Positions 50,121 to 58,691 of a DNA stretch of 64,000 bases are shown piece by piece. The translations under genes were made by a program, and so were the position numbers. The stretch is from positions 1 to 64,000 of the forward strand of contig JAGALX010000050.1 of the NCBI GenBank assembly GCA_017625035.1. Reading direction: 5' to 3'. The number at the start of each line of letters is the position of its first letter. The first letter of the stretch is position 1. This DNA comes from Clostridia bacterium. Lineage in GTDB: Bacteria > Bacillota > Clostridia > TANB77 > CAG-508. The notes under the pieces were generated by a model that had not been told where the DNA came from, ran no database searches, and saw nothing but the letters and a program-made list of their open reading frames with translations.

Positions 50121-52247
50121 ATGTTTAAAACTTATGAAACAGAATTAGCTGGAAGAAAATTAATTATCGAAAATGGAAAAATTGCAGAACTTGCAAATGG
50201 TAGTGTAATGGTAAGATATGGAGAAACTGTAGTTATGGTAAACGTAACAGCAGCCAAAGAGCCAAAAGAAGGAATCGACTTTTTCCCACTATCAGTAGAT
50301 TATGAAGAAAAATTATATGCTGTAGGAAAAATACCAGGAAGCTTTACAAAAAGAGAAGGTAAACCTGCAGATAAAGCAATATTAACATCAAGAGCAATAG
50401 ATAGACCAATAAGACCATTATTCCCAAAAGATTTTAGAAATGATGTATGTGTTGTTGCAACAGTATTATCTGTAGAGCAAGACAACTCTCCAGAAGTATG
50501 TGCTATGATTGGTGCATCAGCAGCACTTGCAATATCTGATATACCATTTGGTGGACCAACAGCAGCTGTAAATGTTGGATATGTAGATGGTGAAATTGTA
50601 ATAAATCCAACAGTAGAGCAAAGAGAAAATAGCAAACTTCGTTTAACTGTAGCTGGAACATTAGAAAAAATAACAATGATAGAAGCAGGAGCAGACGAAA
50701 TATCAAATGAAATAATGTTACAAGCAATTAAAAAAGGTCACGAAGAAATTAAAAAATTATGTGATTTTATATCAAAAATTCAATCAGAAATAGGAAAAAC
50801 TAAATTTGAATATAAATCATTTGCTACAGACAAGGATATATTAGAAGAAATAAAAACAAACTTTAAAGCTAGATTATATCAAGATGTTCAAGCAGTTGAT
50901 AAAACGGTAAGAGACGAAAATATAGTAAAAATAACAGAAGATATTACAAATTATTTTATAGAAAAATATGGAGAAGAATTTGCAGAAGAAAAGAAAACAG
51001 ATATAGCAGATAGCATTCACGACCTAGAAAAAGAATGCGTAAGAGAAATGATTTTAGAAGAGCATAAAAGACCAGATGGAAGAAGTTTAGAAGACTTAAG
51101 ACCATTATCATGTGAAGTAGGATTATTACCAAGAGTTCACGGAAGCGCAATATTTACAAGAGGTCAAACTCAAGTAATGTCAATCGTAACTTTAGGTATG
51201 AAAAGTGAAGAGCAATTATTAGATGGATTAGATGAAGAAGATGGAAAAAGATATATGCATCAATATAACTTCCCATCATACAGTGTTGGAGAAGCAAGAC
51301 CATCAAGAGGTCCAGGAAGAAGAGAAGTTGGACATGGAGCTTTAGCAGAAAAAGCATTAGTTCCAGTAATTCCATCAGAAGAAGAATTCCCATATGCAAT
51401 AAGAGTTGTATCAGAAGTATTAAGCTCAAATGGATCAACATCACAAGCAAGTATTTGTGGAAGTACACTTGCATTAATGGATGCAGGGGTTCCAATTAAA
51501 AAGCCAGTAGCAGGTATATCAACAGGTCTAGTAACAGATAAAAATGACCCAAACAGATATGTAATGTTAACAGACATTCAAGGAATAGAAGACTTCTTTG
51601 GAGACATGGACTTTAAAGTTGGTGGAACAAAAGATGGTATAACAGCTATACAAGTTGACATCAAAATAGATGGTTTAACATATGATATAATAGAGCAAGC
51701 ATTTGAAAGAACAGAAAAAGCAAGACACTATATATTAGATGAAATAATGTTAAAACAAATACCAGAGCCAAGAGCAGAAATATCAAGATATGCACCAAAA
51801 ATTTTAACAACAAAAATAAGTGTTGATAAAATAAAAGATGTAATAGGTACAGGAGGAAAAGTAATTAACAAAATAATTGCAGAAACTAATGTAAAAATAG
51901 ACATTGAAGAAGATGGTTCAGTATGTGTATATTCAAATGATACAAAAAATGCAGAAGCTGCAATGAAAATGATAGAAGATATAGCAAGAGAAATAGAACC
52001 AGGTGAAATTTATGATGGTGTTGTAACAAAAATAATGCCATTCGGAGCATTTGTTGATTTAGGAGGAAAAGAAGGATTACTTCATATATCAAAAATATCA
52101 AGCAAAAGAGTAGATAAAGTAGAAGATGTGTTATCAATAGGAGATGAAATAAGAGTAAAAGTTTCTGATATAGATAGCCAAGGAAGAATAAATTTAAGCA
52201 TGAAAGATTTAGAATCTATAGCTCAAGAAGAAATAGTACAAGAATAA
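50121..52247 (+). CDS. pnp: Polyribonucleotide nucleotidyltransferase (PNPase)
   Basis: A 708-residue PNPase. It has two RNase PH domains (residues 10-215 and 300-540; GSFTKREGKPADKAILTSR and FPSYSVGEARPSRGPGRREV are signature motifs), the helical linker (240-300), a KH domain (about 550-610, DVIGTGGKVINKII) and an S1 domain (about 620-695, GEIYDGVVTKIMPFGAFVDL). It degrades RNA 3' to 5' by phosphorolysis and is a degradosome component. AAAGGAG precedes the ATG. REP-like and modular repeats follow directly. Confidence 0.97.
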   Translation: MFKTYETELAGRKLIIENGKIAELANGSVMVRYGETVVMVNVTAAKEPKEGIDFFPLSVDYEEKLYAVGKIPGSFTKREGKPADKAILTSRAIDRPIRPLFPKDFRNDVCVVATVLSVEQDNSPEVCAMIGASAALAISDIPFGGPTAAVNVGYVDGEIVINPTVEQRENSKLRLTVAGTLEKITMIEAGADEISNEIMLQAIKKGHEEIKKLCDFISKIQSEIGKTKFEYKSFATDKDILEEIKTNFKARLYQDVQAVDKTVRDENIVKITEDITNYFIEKYGEEFAEEKKTDIADSIHDLEKECVREMILEEHKRPDGRSLEDLRPLSCEVGLLPRVHGSAIFTRGQTQVMSIVTLGMKSEEQLLDGLDEEDGKRYMHQYNFPSYSVGEARPSRGPGRREVGHGALAEKALVPVIPSEEEFPYAIRVVSEVLSSNGSTSQASICGSTLALMDAGVPIKKPVAGISTGLVTDKNDPNRYVMLTDIQGIEDFFGDMDFKVGGTKDGITAIQVDIKIDGLTYDIIEQAFERTEKARHYILDEIMLKQIPEPRAEISRYAPKILTTKISVDKIKDVIGTGGKVINKIIAETNVKIDIEEDGSVCVYSNDTKNAEAAMKMIEDIAREIEPGEIYDGVVTKIMPFGAFVDLGGKEGLLHISKISSKRVDKVEDVLSIGDEIRVKVSDIDSQGRINLSMKDLESIAQEEIVQE

Positions 52248-52254
52248 AAAAATA

Positions 52255-52313
52255 TGCACATTAGCGACGTTTGCGCACATTGGGCGCACATTGGGGACGT
52301 TAAAAATGTGCAT
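52255..52313. repeat. Stacked REP-like type 1 units after pnp
   Basis: Three successive starts of the unit (TGCACATTAGCGACGTT, GCGCACATTGGG, GCGCACATTGGGGACG) end in one complete AATGTGCA arm followed by T6. It looks like repeated insertion or slippage at the 5' arm. Confidence 0.6.
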
Positions 52314-52318
52314 TTTTT

Positions 52319-52488
52319 ATATAACAGGAAAGTTCTATTGTGGAGTAAAGTTTAACTGCGAATACTTTCCTATTATAAAAAATTCATTGCACACAATTTT
52401 TTTCAAAAATTGGCGCGCGAACAATTACACGTGGCGCATAATATAATTTGAAAAAAGTTAGAATATTTTAAATGCGCCACTATTGTTC
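52319..52488. repeat. Modular palindromic repeat, copy 4 (right hairpin B1)
   Basis: Left hairpin TATAACAGGAAAGTT with ACTTTCCTATTATA; linker; then B1 from GAACAATTACACGTGGCGCAT to ATGCGCCACTATTGTTC. The next bases TATAATAG (52490-52497) are the start of another left module that is then lost. Confidence 0.78.
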
Positions 52489-52551
52489 TATAATAGCATA
52501 ATTTGAAGCAAAATGTAAAAAACAAATAATGTAAAAAAAACAAATAAAATG

Positions 52552-52580
52552 TTGAAAAAAGTAATACGAACAAGTATAAT
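52552..52580 (+). promoter_or_regulatory. SigA-type promoter of the glycosyltransferase gene
   Basis: TTGAAA (52552-52557), a 17-bp spacer and TATAAT (52575-52580). Confidence 0.6.
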
Positions 52581-52623
52581 ATATATATGTATATTTTTAA
52601 ATTATAAAATTAAGGAGTAAAAA

Positions 52624-53850
52624 ATGGAATATTTATTTATTTTGCAACAGGCACTAGTCTGGATTGTAACAATATATTGGGTATATCAATTTATAATTAC
52701 CTTATGTTCTTTTCTTAAGGTTAAAGATAAACCATTAAAAGAAGAAAAACAACATCGATTTATGGCAATAATACCAGCACACAATGAAGAAGCTGTTGTA
52801 GGAAATTTAGTAGAAAGTTTAAATAAGTTAAAATATCCAAAAGAACTATATGATATATATGTAATAGCAGACAACTGCACAGATAAAACAGCAGAAGTTG
52901 CAAAAAATGCAGGAGCTATTGTATACGAAAGATTTGACGAAAAGCATAAAACCAAAGGTCATGCTTTACAATGGTTTTTTAAGCAAAAAATAGAAGAAGA
53001 TGCACCATATGATGCTTTTTGTATATTCGATGCAGATAATATTGTAGATGAAAACTTTTTAAATGTTATGAACAAAAAATTATGTCAAGGCGAAGATGTT
53101 GTTCAAGGATATAAAGATATAAAAAATCCATCAGCAAGTTGGGTATCAGCAGGATATGCAATATTTTATTGGACAATGCACAGATTTTATCATTTAGCAA
53201 GATACAATATAGGGTTATCTCCATTAATGAATGGTACAGGATTTATGGTAAAATTTGATGTTATAAAACCACATGGATGGGATACTAAAACATTAACAGA
53301 AGATATTGAGTTTTCTTTAAAAAGAATTATATCTGGAAAAAAATTAGGTTGGGCAAGAGATGCTATAGTATATGATGAACAACCAGTAGGATTTAAACAA
53401 TCTTGGACTCAAAGATCAAGATGGACAGTTGGTCATATGCAATGTTTAAAAGAATATACAAAACCACTAGCAGCAGCAGTTGTAAAAAATAAAACTGTAA
53501 TGAATTTTGATGGTTTATTATATATGTTAGGAACAGCTCCAATGCTGGTATTAACTGTAGTTTTATTAATATTAAATTTTGTTCTATTTATACAAGGTGG
53601 AATAGGTGTATCAGATTTATTTATATCAACATTAAAATATGTAATACCAACTTTAATATTACCAATATTTACAGGTGTAATTGTAATGTTCTTAGAAAAG
53701 AAACCAATAAAGCCTATGATAAAAGGTTTGGCTTTATATCCATTATTTATGGGATCTTGGTTATTAATTAATATAAAATGCTTATTTAAGAGAGATACTG
53801 AGTGGAAGAAAATTGAACATGTTGATAGTAAAAAAATAGAAGATGTTTAA
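52624..53850 (+). CDS. Membrane-bound family 2 glycosyltransferase
   Basis: A 408-residue GT2 enzyme. An N-terminal helix (residues 5-28) is followed by the GT-A domain (45-290): AIIPAHNEEAVVGNLVESL, VIADNCTDKTAEVA, FDADNIVD (DxD, near 140), TEDIEF (catalytic Asp, near 222) and QRSRW (near 260). Three to four C-terminal helices (295-395) follow. The QxxRW motif marks processive or polymerising members of the cellulose/hyaluronan synthase type, so it may make an exopolysaccharide or a glycolipid. GGAG precedes the ATG. A terminator stem overlaps its stop codon. Confidence 0.87.
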   Translation: MEYLFILQQALVWIVTIYWVYQFIITLCSFLKVKDKPLKEEKQHRFMAIIPAHNEEAVVGNLVESLNKLKYPKELYDIYVIADNCTDKTAEVAKNAGAIVYERFDEKHKTKGHALQWFFKQKIEEDAPYDAFCIFDADNIVDENFLNVMNKKLCQGEDVVQGYKDIKNPSASWVSAGYAIFYWTMHRFYHLARYNIGLSPLMNGTGFMVKFDVIKPHGWDTKTLTEDIEFSLKRIISGKKLGWARDAIVYDEQPVGFKQSWTQRSRWTVGHMQCLKEYTKPLAAAVVKNKTVMNFDGLLYMLGTAPMLVLTVVLLILNFVLFIQGGIGVSDLFISTLKYVIPTLILPIFTGVIVMFLEKKPIKPMIKGLALYPLFMGSWLLINIKCLFKRDTEWKKIEHVDSKKIEDV

Positions 53851-53866
53851 AAACATCTTCTATTTT
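53831..53866 (+). terminator. Terminator overlapping the glycosyltransferase stop codon
   Basis: ATAGAAGATGTTT (53836-53848) pairs with AAACATCTTCTAT (53851-53863), then TTTA. The TAA stop (53848-53850) lies at the loop. Confidence 0.7.
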
Positions 53867-54030
53867 ATAATAGGAAAGTTCGATATATGAGTAAAAGTTA
53901 ACTAATAATACTTTCCTATTATAAAAAATTCATTGCACACAATTTTTTTGCAAAAATTGGCGCGCGAACAAAGACGCGGACGAAAAAATGACATAAACAG
54001 ATTCGAATTTAAATATGTCCGCTTTTGTTC
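53866..54030. repeat. Modular palindromic repeat, copy 5 (right hairpin B2)
   Basis: Left hairpin TATAATAGGAAAGTT with ACTTTCCTATTATA; linker ATTCATTGCACACAATTT; B2 from GAACAAAGACGCGGACG to ATGTCCGCTTTTGTTC, nearly base-identical to the B2 of copy 3. The following TTTTCTATCAGGAAAA resembles a decayed start of a further left module. Confidence 0.78.
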
Positions 54031-54047
54031 TTTTCTATCAGGAAAAA

Positions 54048-54088
54048 TGCACATAGGGGACGTTAAAAAATGTGCACCCAATATGCAT
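54048..54088. repeat. REP-like type 1 unit
   Basis: TGCACATAGGGGACGTTAAA then AAATGTGCACCCAATATGCA. It adjoins modular repeat copy 5. Confidence 0.6.
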
Positions 54089-54102
54089 TTAATTCTAGTT
54101 TT

Positions 54103-54273
54103 CTACCGGACTAAAGAAAGAACAACACATAGCTTGTAAATATACATTGAGCAATTCCAAGAAAACATACAGTTATCCCACCGAACTTTATTTTTTTGTT
54201 TAAATTCGTAAATTGAATAACTAATAGAACTTATAAGAATATAAATTGTTGTAATTAAAACTAAAATTTTCAT
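54103..54273 (-). CDS. Small membrane protein, C-terminus frameshifted
   Basis: 56 codons beginning MKILVLITTIYILISSISYS, one membrane helix, preceded by AAGGAAGG on the minus strand. Beyond residue 27 the read frame is polar and odd. If the T7 run (plus coordinates 54191-54197, A7 in the gene) were one base shorter, the protein would end as KFGGITVCFLGIAQCIFTSY and VLFFL with stop at 54111-54113, giving a clean two-helix protein of about 53 residues. It is probably a broken or phase-variable small membrane gene. Function unknown. Confidence 0.5.
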   Translation of the reverse strand: MKILVLITTIYILISSISYSIYEFKQKNKVRWDNCMFSWNCSMYIYKLCVVLSLVR

Positions 54274-54302
54274 ATACAAACCTTCCTTATTATGAGTTAA
54301 TC

Positions 54303-54430
54303 TGCACATTTTTAACGTCCCCAATGTGCAACCTGATGTGCAACCTGATGTGCACGTTCCAAATGTGCATACATTGGCAAGATGTGTCCCAAATTCCCAA
54401 AAATGGGAAAAGAGAACCGTCCCCATTTCC
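54303..54430. repeat. Inverted REP-like cluster, types 1 and 2 together
   Basis: On the minus strand: a type 2 unit (AATGGGGACGGTTCTCTTTT, CCCATTTTTGGGAATTTGGG), followed by TGCACATTTGGAACG, two copies of TTGCACATCAGG, and a full type 1 unit TGCACATTGGGGACGTTAAA...AATGTGCA. It lies just beyond the gerC stop and is the clearest case of both types side by side. Confidence 0.65.
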
Positions 54431-54434
54431 AATT

Positions 54435-55658
54435 TTAGGTTCGAGCGAACATATTACCAGATTTCATGATTAAATCTACATTAACATCAAAAAAAGAATC
54501 TTTATAGTTTTCTAGCCAATTTGATTTATACCATTCATCTAATGTAAGATAATCGGTTACTGCATATCTACCAAAACCGCATATATCTGCATTATATTTT
54601 TTCGATGTTTTATATAAATAATCTTTAATTTGACTTTTGATATATTTTTCTGCATAATTTTCAACTAATTTCAATGATTCAGCTGAATTATAAGATGTAT
54701 CATCGTTAAGAGATAATCCGTATCCAATTAAATAAACATTGACTGTTATTAATGGTGATGAATTAATTTGGGTTACAGAGCACTTAGCTTTTTTTTCAGT
54801 AGTTATACTAAGATCTAAATACTTTTCGTCTTCAAATGGACTCGGAATTGAAAGTGTACAAGAATCTAAATCATTATTAACAATTAAATGGCAAATACTA
54901 TCTAATCCTGTAAGTTCTCCAACTAATTTATCACCATGAAATACTGCAATTCCCAAATTTTCAATAACATCTTTATCTTCTATAGGGCTTTCGCCAGCTG
55001 TATAATCAGCATTTAGCTGAGCATTGTTTTTTGAAGATGTATTATTAATTCCACCTAATATCGCATAAGCTTGTGAATAGCTATCTTTTACATTAGAATA
55101 AAATTCAGATAAATTCACATCAACAGTATAGCCTGTATATTGTGTAGAGTTTAATGAAGCTTCATAGTATCTAGCAGTTAATGTTTCTAAAGAAGGTTTT
55201 ACATTCTTTAAATAATCTTTAGCGCTGCATTTTGATATTACAATACTGCAATCAGTTCTTAGTTCAATATTATTAGCAAAAGTATCTAAAAACTCAGAAA
55301 GCCCTAGATATGCTAGCTTTTCAGAAACTATTATTTTTTGGCAATGTGATAAATTTACTTTTTTACTTATATGACTATTTATTGAAGCTATTCCAGAATT
55401 TATAGAAGCACACTTTATAGATGTCATAGTTGTACTTGTTAATTGAGATGAATTAGAAGAGCTTCCAGATGAATCATTACCTCCAGAAGTTGCAAATTGT
55501 AAAGTTAATTCTAGTTCATTATCTTCAGAAACATCGAGTCCAATAGCAATTACATATGCCAATTCTTCAATTCCCCTGGCATCATAGCATCCTGTCAAAT
55601 TAAATAATGTTATTAATAATAAAATTAATAACAAAAAATTTTTAAAAATTTTCTTCAT
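54435..55658 (-). CDS. gerC: Spore germination lipoprotein, Ger(x)C family
   Basis: A 407-residue lipoprotein. The signal peptide ends in the lipobox LTGC with Cys24, followed by the family opening YDARGIEELAYVIAIGLDVS. The rest matches the three-domain GerC fold (GQ...ISKKVNLSHCQKIIVSEKLA; LNAD...VFHGDKLVGELTG; C-terminal IKSQIKDYLYKTSKKYNADI). It is the C subunit of a GerA-type germinant receptor on the inner spore membrane. It is the last gene of gerABC, 22 bp after the permease gene. Confidence 0.92.
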   Translation of the reverse strand: MKKIFKNFLLLILLLITLFNLTGCYDARGIEELAYVIAIGLDVSEDNELELTLQFATSGGNDSSGSSSNSSQLTSTTMTSIKCASINSGIASINSHISKKVNLSHCQKIIVSEKLAYLGLSEFLDTFANNIELRTDCSIVISKCSAKDYLKNVKPSLETLTARYYEASLNSTQYTGYTVDVNLSEFYSNVKDSYSQAYAILGGINNTSSKNNAQLNADYTAGESPIEDKDVIENLGIAVFHGDKLVGELTGLDSICHLIVNNDLDSCTLSIPSPFEDEKYLDLSITTEKKAKCSVTQINSSPLITVNVYLIGYGLSLNDDTSYNSAESLKLVENYAEKYIKSQIKDYLYKTSKKYNADICGFGRYAVTDYLTLDEWYKSNWLENYKDSFFDVNVDLIMKSGNMFART

Positions 55659-55680
55659 AAATATCCTTCCAATAAATTTT

Positions 55681-56772
55681 CTATTTTTTCTTTAAAAATT
55701 TGTATTTTAAATTTGCTAATATTAATATTAGTATACTTATACCAAAAATTAAAATCAAAGATGTAATTCTAAATGTTTTTTCAAAAACTGCTAGAAAACC
55801 AGCAAAATCTTGAAATAACATAGTTACAGCTAATATAATTGAGCCATAACAATAAGTTAATGTATTTGTATTTGTCAAATTAGTAAGCTTTTTCGTAATA
55901 TGTGTAGCGAAAAATAAAGTAATACTAATATAAGAAATAATAGATAAAATCCAAATAAATATAAATAATGCATTAACTCTTTGTATTACATCACCATATC
56001 TAACCATTCTTGTAAGCAAATAAATTGATACATTTTCATTTGCATCAATAACAAAAGAAAATACTAATAATAAACAAGTAACACTTAAGCATAGAAGTAT
56101 ACTAGATATAACAAATGATATAATTGAAATTTTTTTGAAATCTTTATTATTTTTCAGTAATGGTTGCAAAAAAAGTAAATATGCTAATCCAGTAAATCCA
56201 AATAAATTTGTAAGCCCACTAAAAAAAGTTTCATTAACTCCATATCCTAATATAGGAAATAGTCGTTGTGGAATGAAATTTTTTATTGTAGAAAAAAATA
56301 TTACAAAAATACTAATAAATACAGCAGGTGCAATTATTAAATTAATTTTTGAAATTACTTTAATTCCAAATTTATTTGTAATGCATGCAGCTATAACAAA
56401 AAATAGTATTAAAAAAATAATTGGTGATGTGGTAAAATATATTATTTTTAATGTTTCAGAAAAATTTCTAATTATTAATATACATATAATAATAAAAAAT
56501 AAAATATAAAGTATACCTACCGAGGCTTTTAAAAACTTGCCACCTAAATAATTAGAAACATCTAATATATCTTGACCAGAAAAATTTTTAAATAAACGAG
56601 TCACTACATATGCAAATAAAATTGCAATAAGACTTACATAAATGCTATTTAACCAACCAGCAGAACCTGTAGAAGTAATGATACTTTTAGGAAGATTTAA
56701 TATAATTTTATTTGCCATGATAATTACAATTAAGGCGATTGCTTCTAATGTTTCTAATTTTGATAAACGCAT
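55681..56772 (-). CDS. gerB: Spore germination permease, GerB family
   Basis: A 363-residue integral membrane protein with about ten hydrophobic segments, of the APC-like endospore germination permease family (GerAB). ISKLETLEAIALIVIIMANK-like opening, GYGVNETFFSGLTNLFGFTG and a basic end (KYKFLKKK) fit. It is thought to bind the germinant amino acid or sugar. The ATG is 1 bp from the GerA stop, so the three subunits are made from one mRNA in the A-B-C order. Confidence 0.92.
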   Translation of the reverse strand: MRLSKLETLEAIALIVIIMANKIILNLPKSIITSTGSAGWLNSIYVSLIAILFAYVVTRLFKNFSGQDILDVSNYLGGKFLKASVGILYILFFIIICILIIRNFSETLKIIYFTTSPIIFLILFFVIAACITNKFGIKVISKINLIIAPAVFISIFVIFFSTIKNFIPQRLFPILGYGVNETFFSGLTNLFGFTGLAYLLFLQPLLKNNKDFKKISIISFVISSILLCLSVTCLLLVFSFVIDANENVSIYLLTRMVRYGDVIQRVNALFIFIWILSIISYISITLFFATHITKKLTNLTNTNTLTYCYGSIILAVTMLFQDFAGFLAVFEKTFRITSLILIFGISILILILANLKYKFLKKK

Positions 56773-56773
56773 A

Positions 56774-58495
56774 TTATTTTTTCCTCCAAACCATACTTAT
56801 TTTTCTTTGTGAATATTTTTTCTGTGCATGCACAAATTCTGAATTTCGTTCTCTTTTCCAAATTGGCGGAACAAAATAAGTAGAAATACTTCTTTTGTTT
56901 TTATTTAGTGAAAATGGAGTAATATATGGTGAGCCAAATGATTGTAAATTACACATTAATGCAAGTTGAATAAATAATCCAAAACCAATTCCTAAAAATC
57001 CAGCAAGATATCCTAAAATAATATAAACAAATCTATATATTCTAAATGTAAAACTTAAAGAAAAATCAGGAATACTAAAAGAGCAAATGGCTGTAATTGC
57101 AACAACTATTATTAAAACAGGGCTAACAAGTGAAGCGGAAACTGCAGCTTCTCCTAAAATGAGGGCACCAACAATACCTATTGTTGAGCCAAGTGGAGTA
57201 GGAACTCTAAGTCCAGCTTCACGAATAAGCTCAAATGAAATTTCCATAAGTAATATTTCTATAAAAGTAGGGAAAGGAACTGAATCTCTAGCTGCTGCAA
57301 TTGTAAATAATAGTTCTGTTGGAATGAGTTCCTGATGGAAGTTCGTTATGGCAATATATAATGCTGGTAATAAAAGGGCTAGTGTCATAGCAAATAGTCT
57401 TATTATTTTTTCTAAATTAGCAAATTGAAATTTTAAATTTAAATCTTCAGGAGAAGATAAAAAATCTGAAAAAACCCCAGGTATTATAAGAGCATAGGGA
57501 CTTCCATTTACTAAAATAACAACCCTTCCTTCTAGTAAAAAATTAGTAACTTTATCTGGTCTTTCAGTAGCCATCATTTGTGGAAATAAGCTACTTGGAG
57601 AATCTTGTATTAATTGCTCTAATTGACCAGAAGATATAAGGTAATCTATGTCTAAATTATTAATTCTAAATGCTGCTTCAGAAACTAAGTCTTGATTTGC
57701 AATACCTTTTATATATCCAATAGAAACCTGTGTTTTTGTGATTTTTCCAACTTTTATAGTTTGAAAAACTAAATTCTCATTATTAATAATTCTTCTTATC
57801 ATAGAAGTATTGGTTCTTATATTTTCAACAAAAGCTTCTTGAGAACCTCTTATAACAATTTCATTATTAGGTGTATCTATACTTCTTTGCTTAAAACCTT
57901 TTACATCTATACCAAATGCAATATTGAGTGAATCTATAAAAAGAATGCAATCGCCCATATTTATTGCATTAAACACATCAGAAAATACTGAAAGTTTATT
58001 AACACTATTTTGTGGAACAAGGGTATTATAAATGGTTTCTGCCAAATTAGATTCTTTTTCATTTTTAGTTTTTTTAATTTTTACTTTATCAATAGTTTGC
58101 TCACAAATAAATTTTTTTTGTTTTTCATCAAATGTATTTGCCATATTTCTCATCATAAGTGGAGTTAATATAAATTCATTTATAGATGGAGAATGAACCA
58201 TTCCTTCAATATATATAATAAATGAATTATATTGTGTATTATTAGCAAGTAAAGAAAATTCACGAAATTTTATATCAGGAGAAATTAAAGCATTATATTT
58301 ATATTTTAAAAAATCTAGATTTTCTGACAATTTCGAGAAAATCTTTTTTGGTTCCACAGATTCTGGTGAGCTAGAGTCTGATGTGCTAGAATCATTAGTT
58401 TCTTTGTCCGAGCTATCAGTATCAATACTAAAATTATAGTTTGTATACGGTTTATATTCAAAAAATCTTTTAAAAAAATTGTAAAATTTATTCAT
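56774..58495 (-). CDS. gerA: Spore germination protein, GerA family
   Basis: A 573-residue GerAA-type subunit. The N-terminus (residues 1-75) is acidic and Ser-rich (DSSDKETNDSSTSDSSSPES). The conserved soluble domain (80-370) has FIIYIEGMVHSPSINEFILT, RGSQEAFVENIRTNTSMIRR and QLIQDSPSSLFPQMMATERPDK. Five C-terminal helices (375-530) include PTFIEILLMEISFELIREAG and TPLGSTIGIVGALILGEAAV. It is the A subunit of a germinant receptor. A SigG-like promoter candidate lies 44-72 bp upstream. GAGAGGAT precedes the start. Confidence 0.94.
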   Translation of the reverse strand: MNKFYNFFKRFFEYKPYTNYNFSIDTDSSDKETNDSSTSDSSSPESVEPKKIFSKLSENLDFLKYKYNALISPDIKFREFSLLANNTQYNSFIIYIEGMVHSPSINEFILTPLMMRNMANTFDEKQKKFICEQTIDKVKIKKTKNEKESNLAETIYNTLVPQNSVNKLSVFSDVFNAINMGDCILFIDSLNIAFGIDVKGFKQRSIDTPNNEIVIRGSQEAFVENIRTNTSMIRRIINNENLVFQTIKVGKITKTQVSIGYIKGIANQDLVSEAAFRINNLDIDYLISSGQLEQLIQDSPSSLFPQMMATERPDKVTNFLLEGRVVILVNGSPYALIIPGVFSDFLSSPEDLNLKFQFANLEKIIRLFAMTLALLLPALYIAITNFHQELIPTELLFTIAAARDSVPFPTFIEILLMEISFELIREAGLRVPTPLGSTIGIVGALILGEAAVSASLVSPVLIIVVAITAICSFSIPDFSLSFTFRIYRFVYIILGYLAGFLGIGFGLFIQLALMCNLQSFGSPYITPFSLNKNKRSISTYFVPPIWKRERNSEFVHAQKKYSQRKISMVWRKK

Positions 58496-58538
58496 AAGGT
58501 AAATCCTCTCAAAATATAGAAAATATATTTAGTAATTG

Positions 58539-58567
58539 TAGTATTTACCAAAATTTTAGAAATATAC
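58539..58567 (-). promoter_or_regulatory. Candidate SigG promoter of gerABC
   Basis: On the minus strand GTATA (58567-58563), 17 bp, then AATACTA (58545-58539). This fits the SigG pattern GHATR then CATWMTA except the first -10 base, and forespore expression is expected for ger operons. Confidence 0.4.
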
Positions 58568-58579
58568 AGATGATTTTTG

Positions 58580-58608
58580 TTGTAATTTATTTGTAAGGTT
58601 GCTATAAT
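58580..58608 (+). promoter_or_regulatory. SigA-type promoter of the DUF4190-like gene
   Basis: TTGTAA (58580-58585), a 17-bp spacer and TATAAT (58603-58608). It is divergent from the gerABC promoter. An 80-nt leader follows. Confidence 0.6.
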
Positions 58609-58691
58609 ATGAGGAGAAAGTTACAAAAGAAAATGAATTAAAAAATTCTGTATCTTTTGAAGAAGTTCTAGAAAGAGAGGGGGGAATATAA

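Noticed and set aside
53990-54030. GATTCGAATTT in the B2 hairpin looked like a tRNA T-loop
   Set aside because: No acceptor, D or anticodon stems can be formed around it, and the same sequence recurs in a repeat family.
58611-58690. Short frame VTKENELKNSVSFEEVLERE before the DUF4190-like gene
   Set aside because: It has no start codon and is cut by a stop just upstream; it may be a fragment, but nothing more can be supported.
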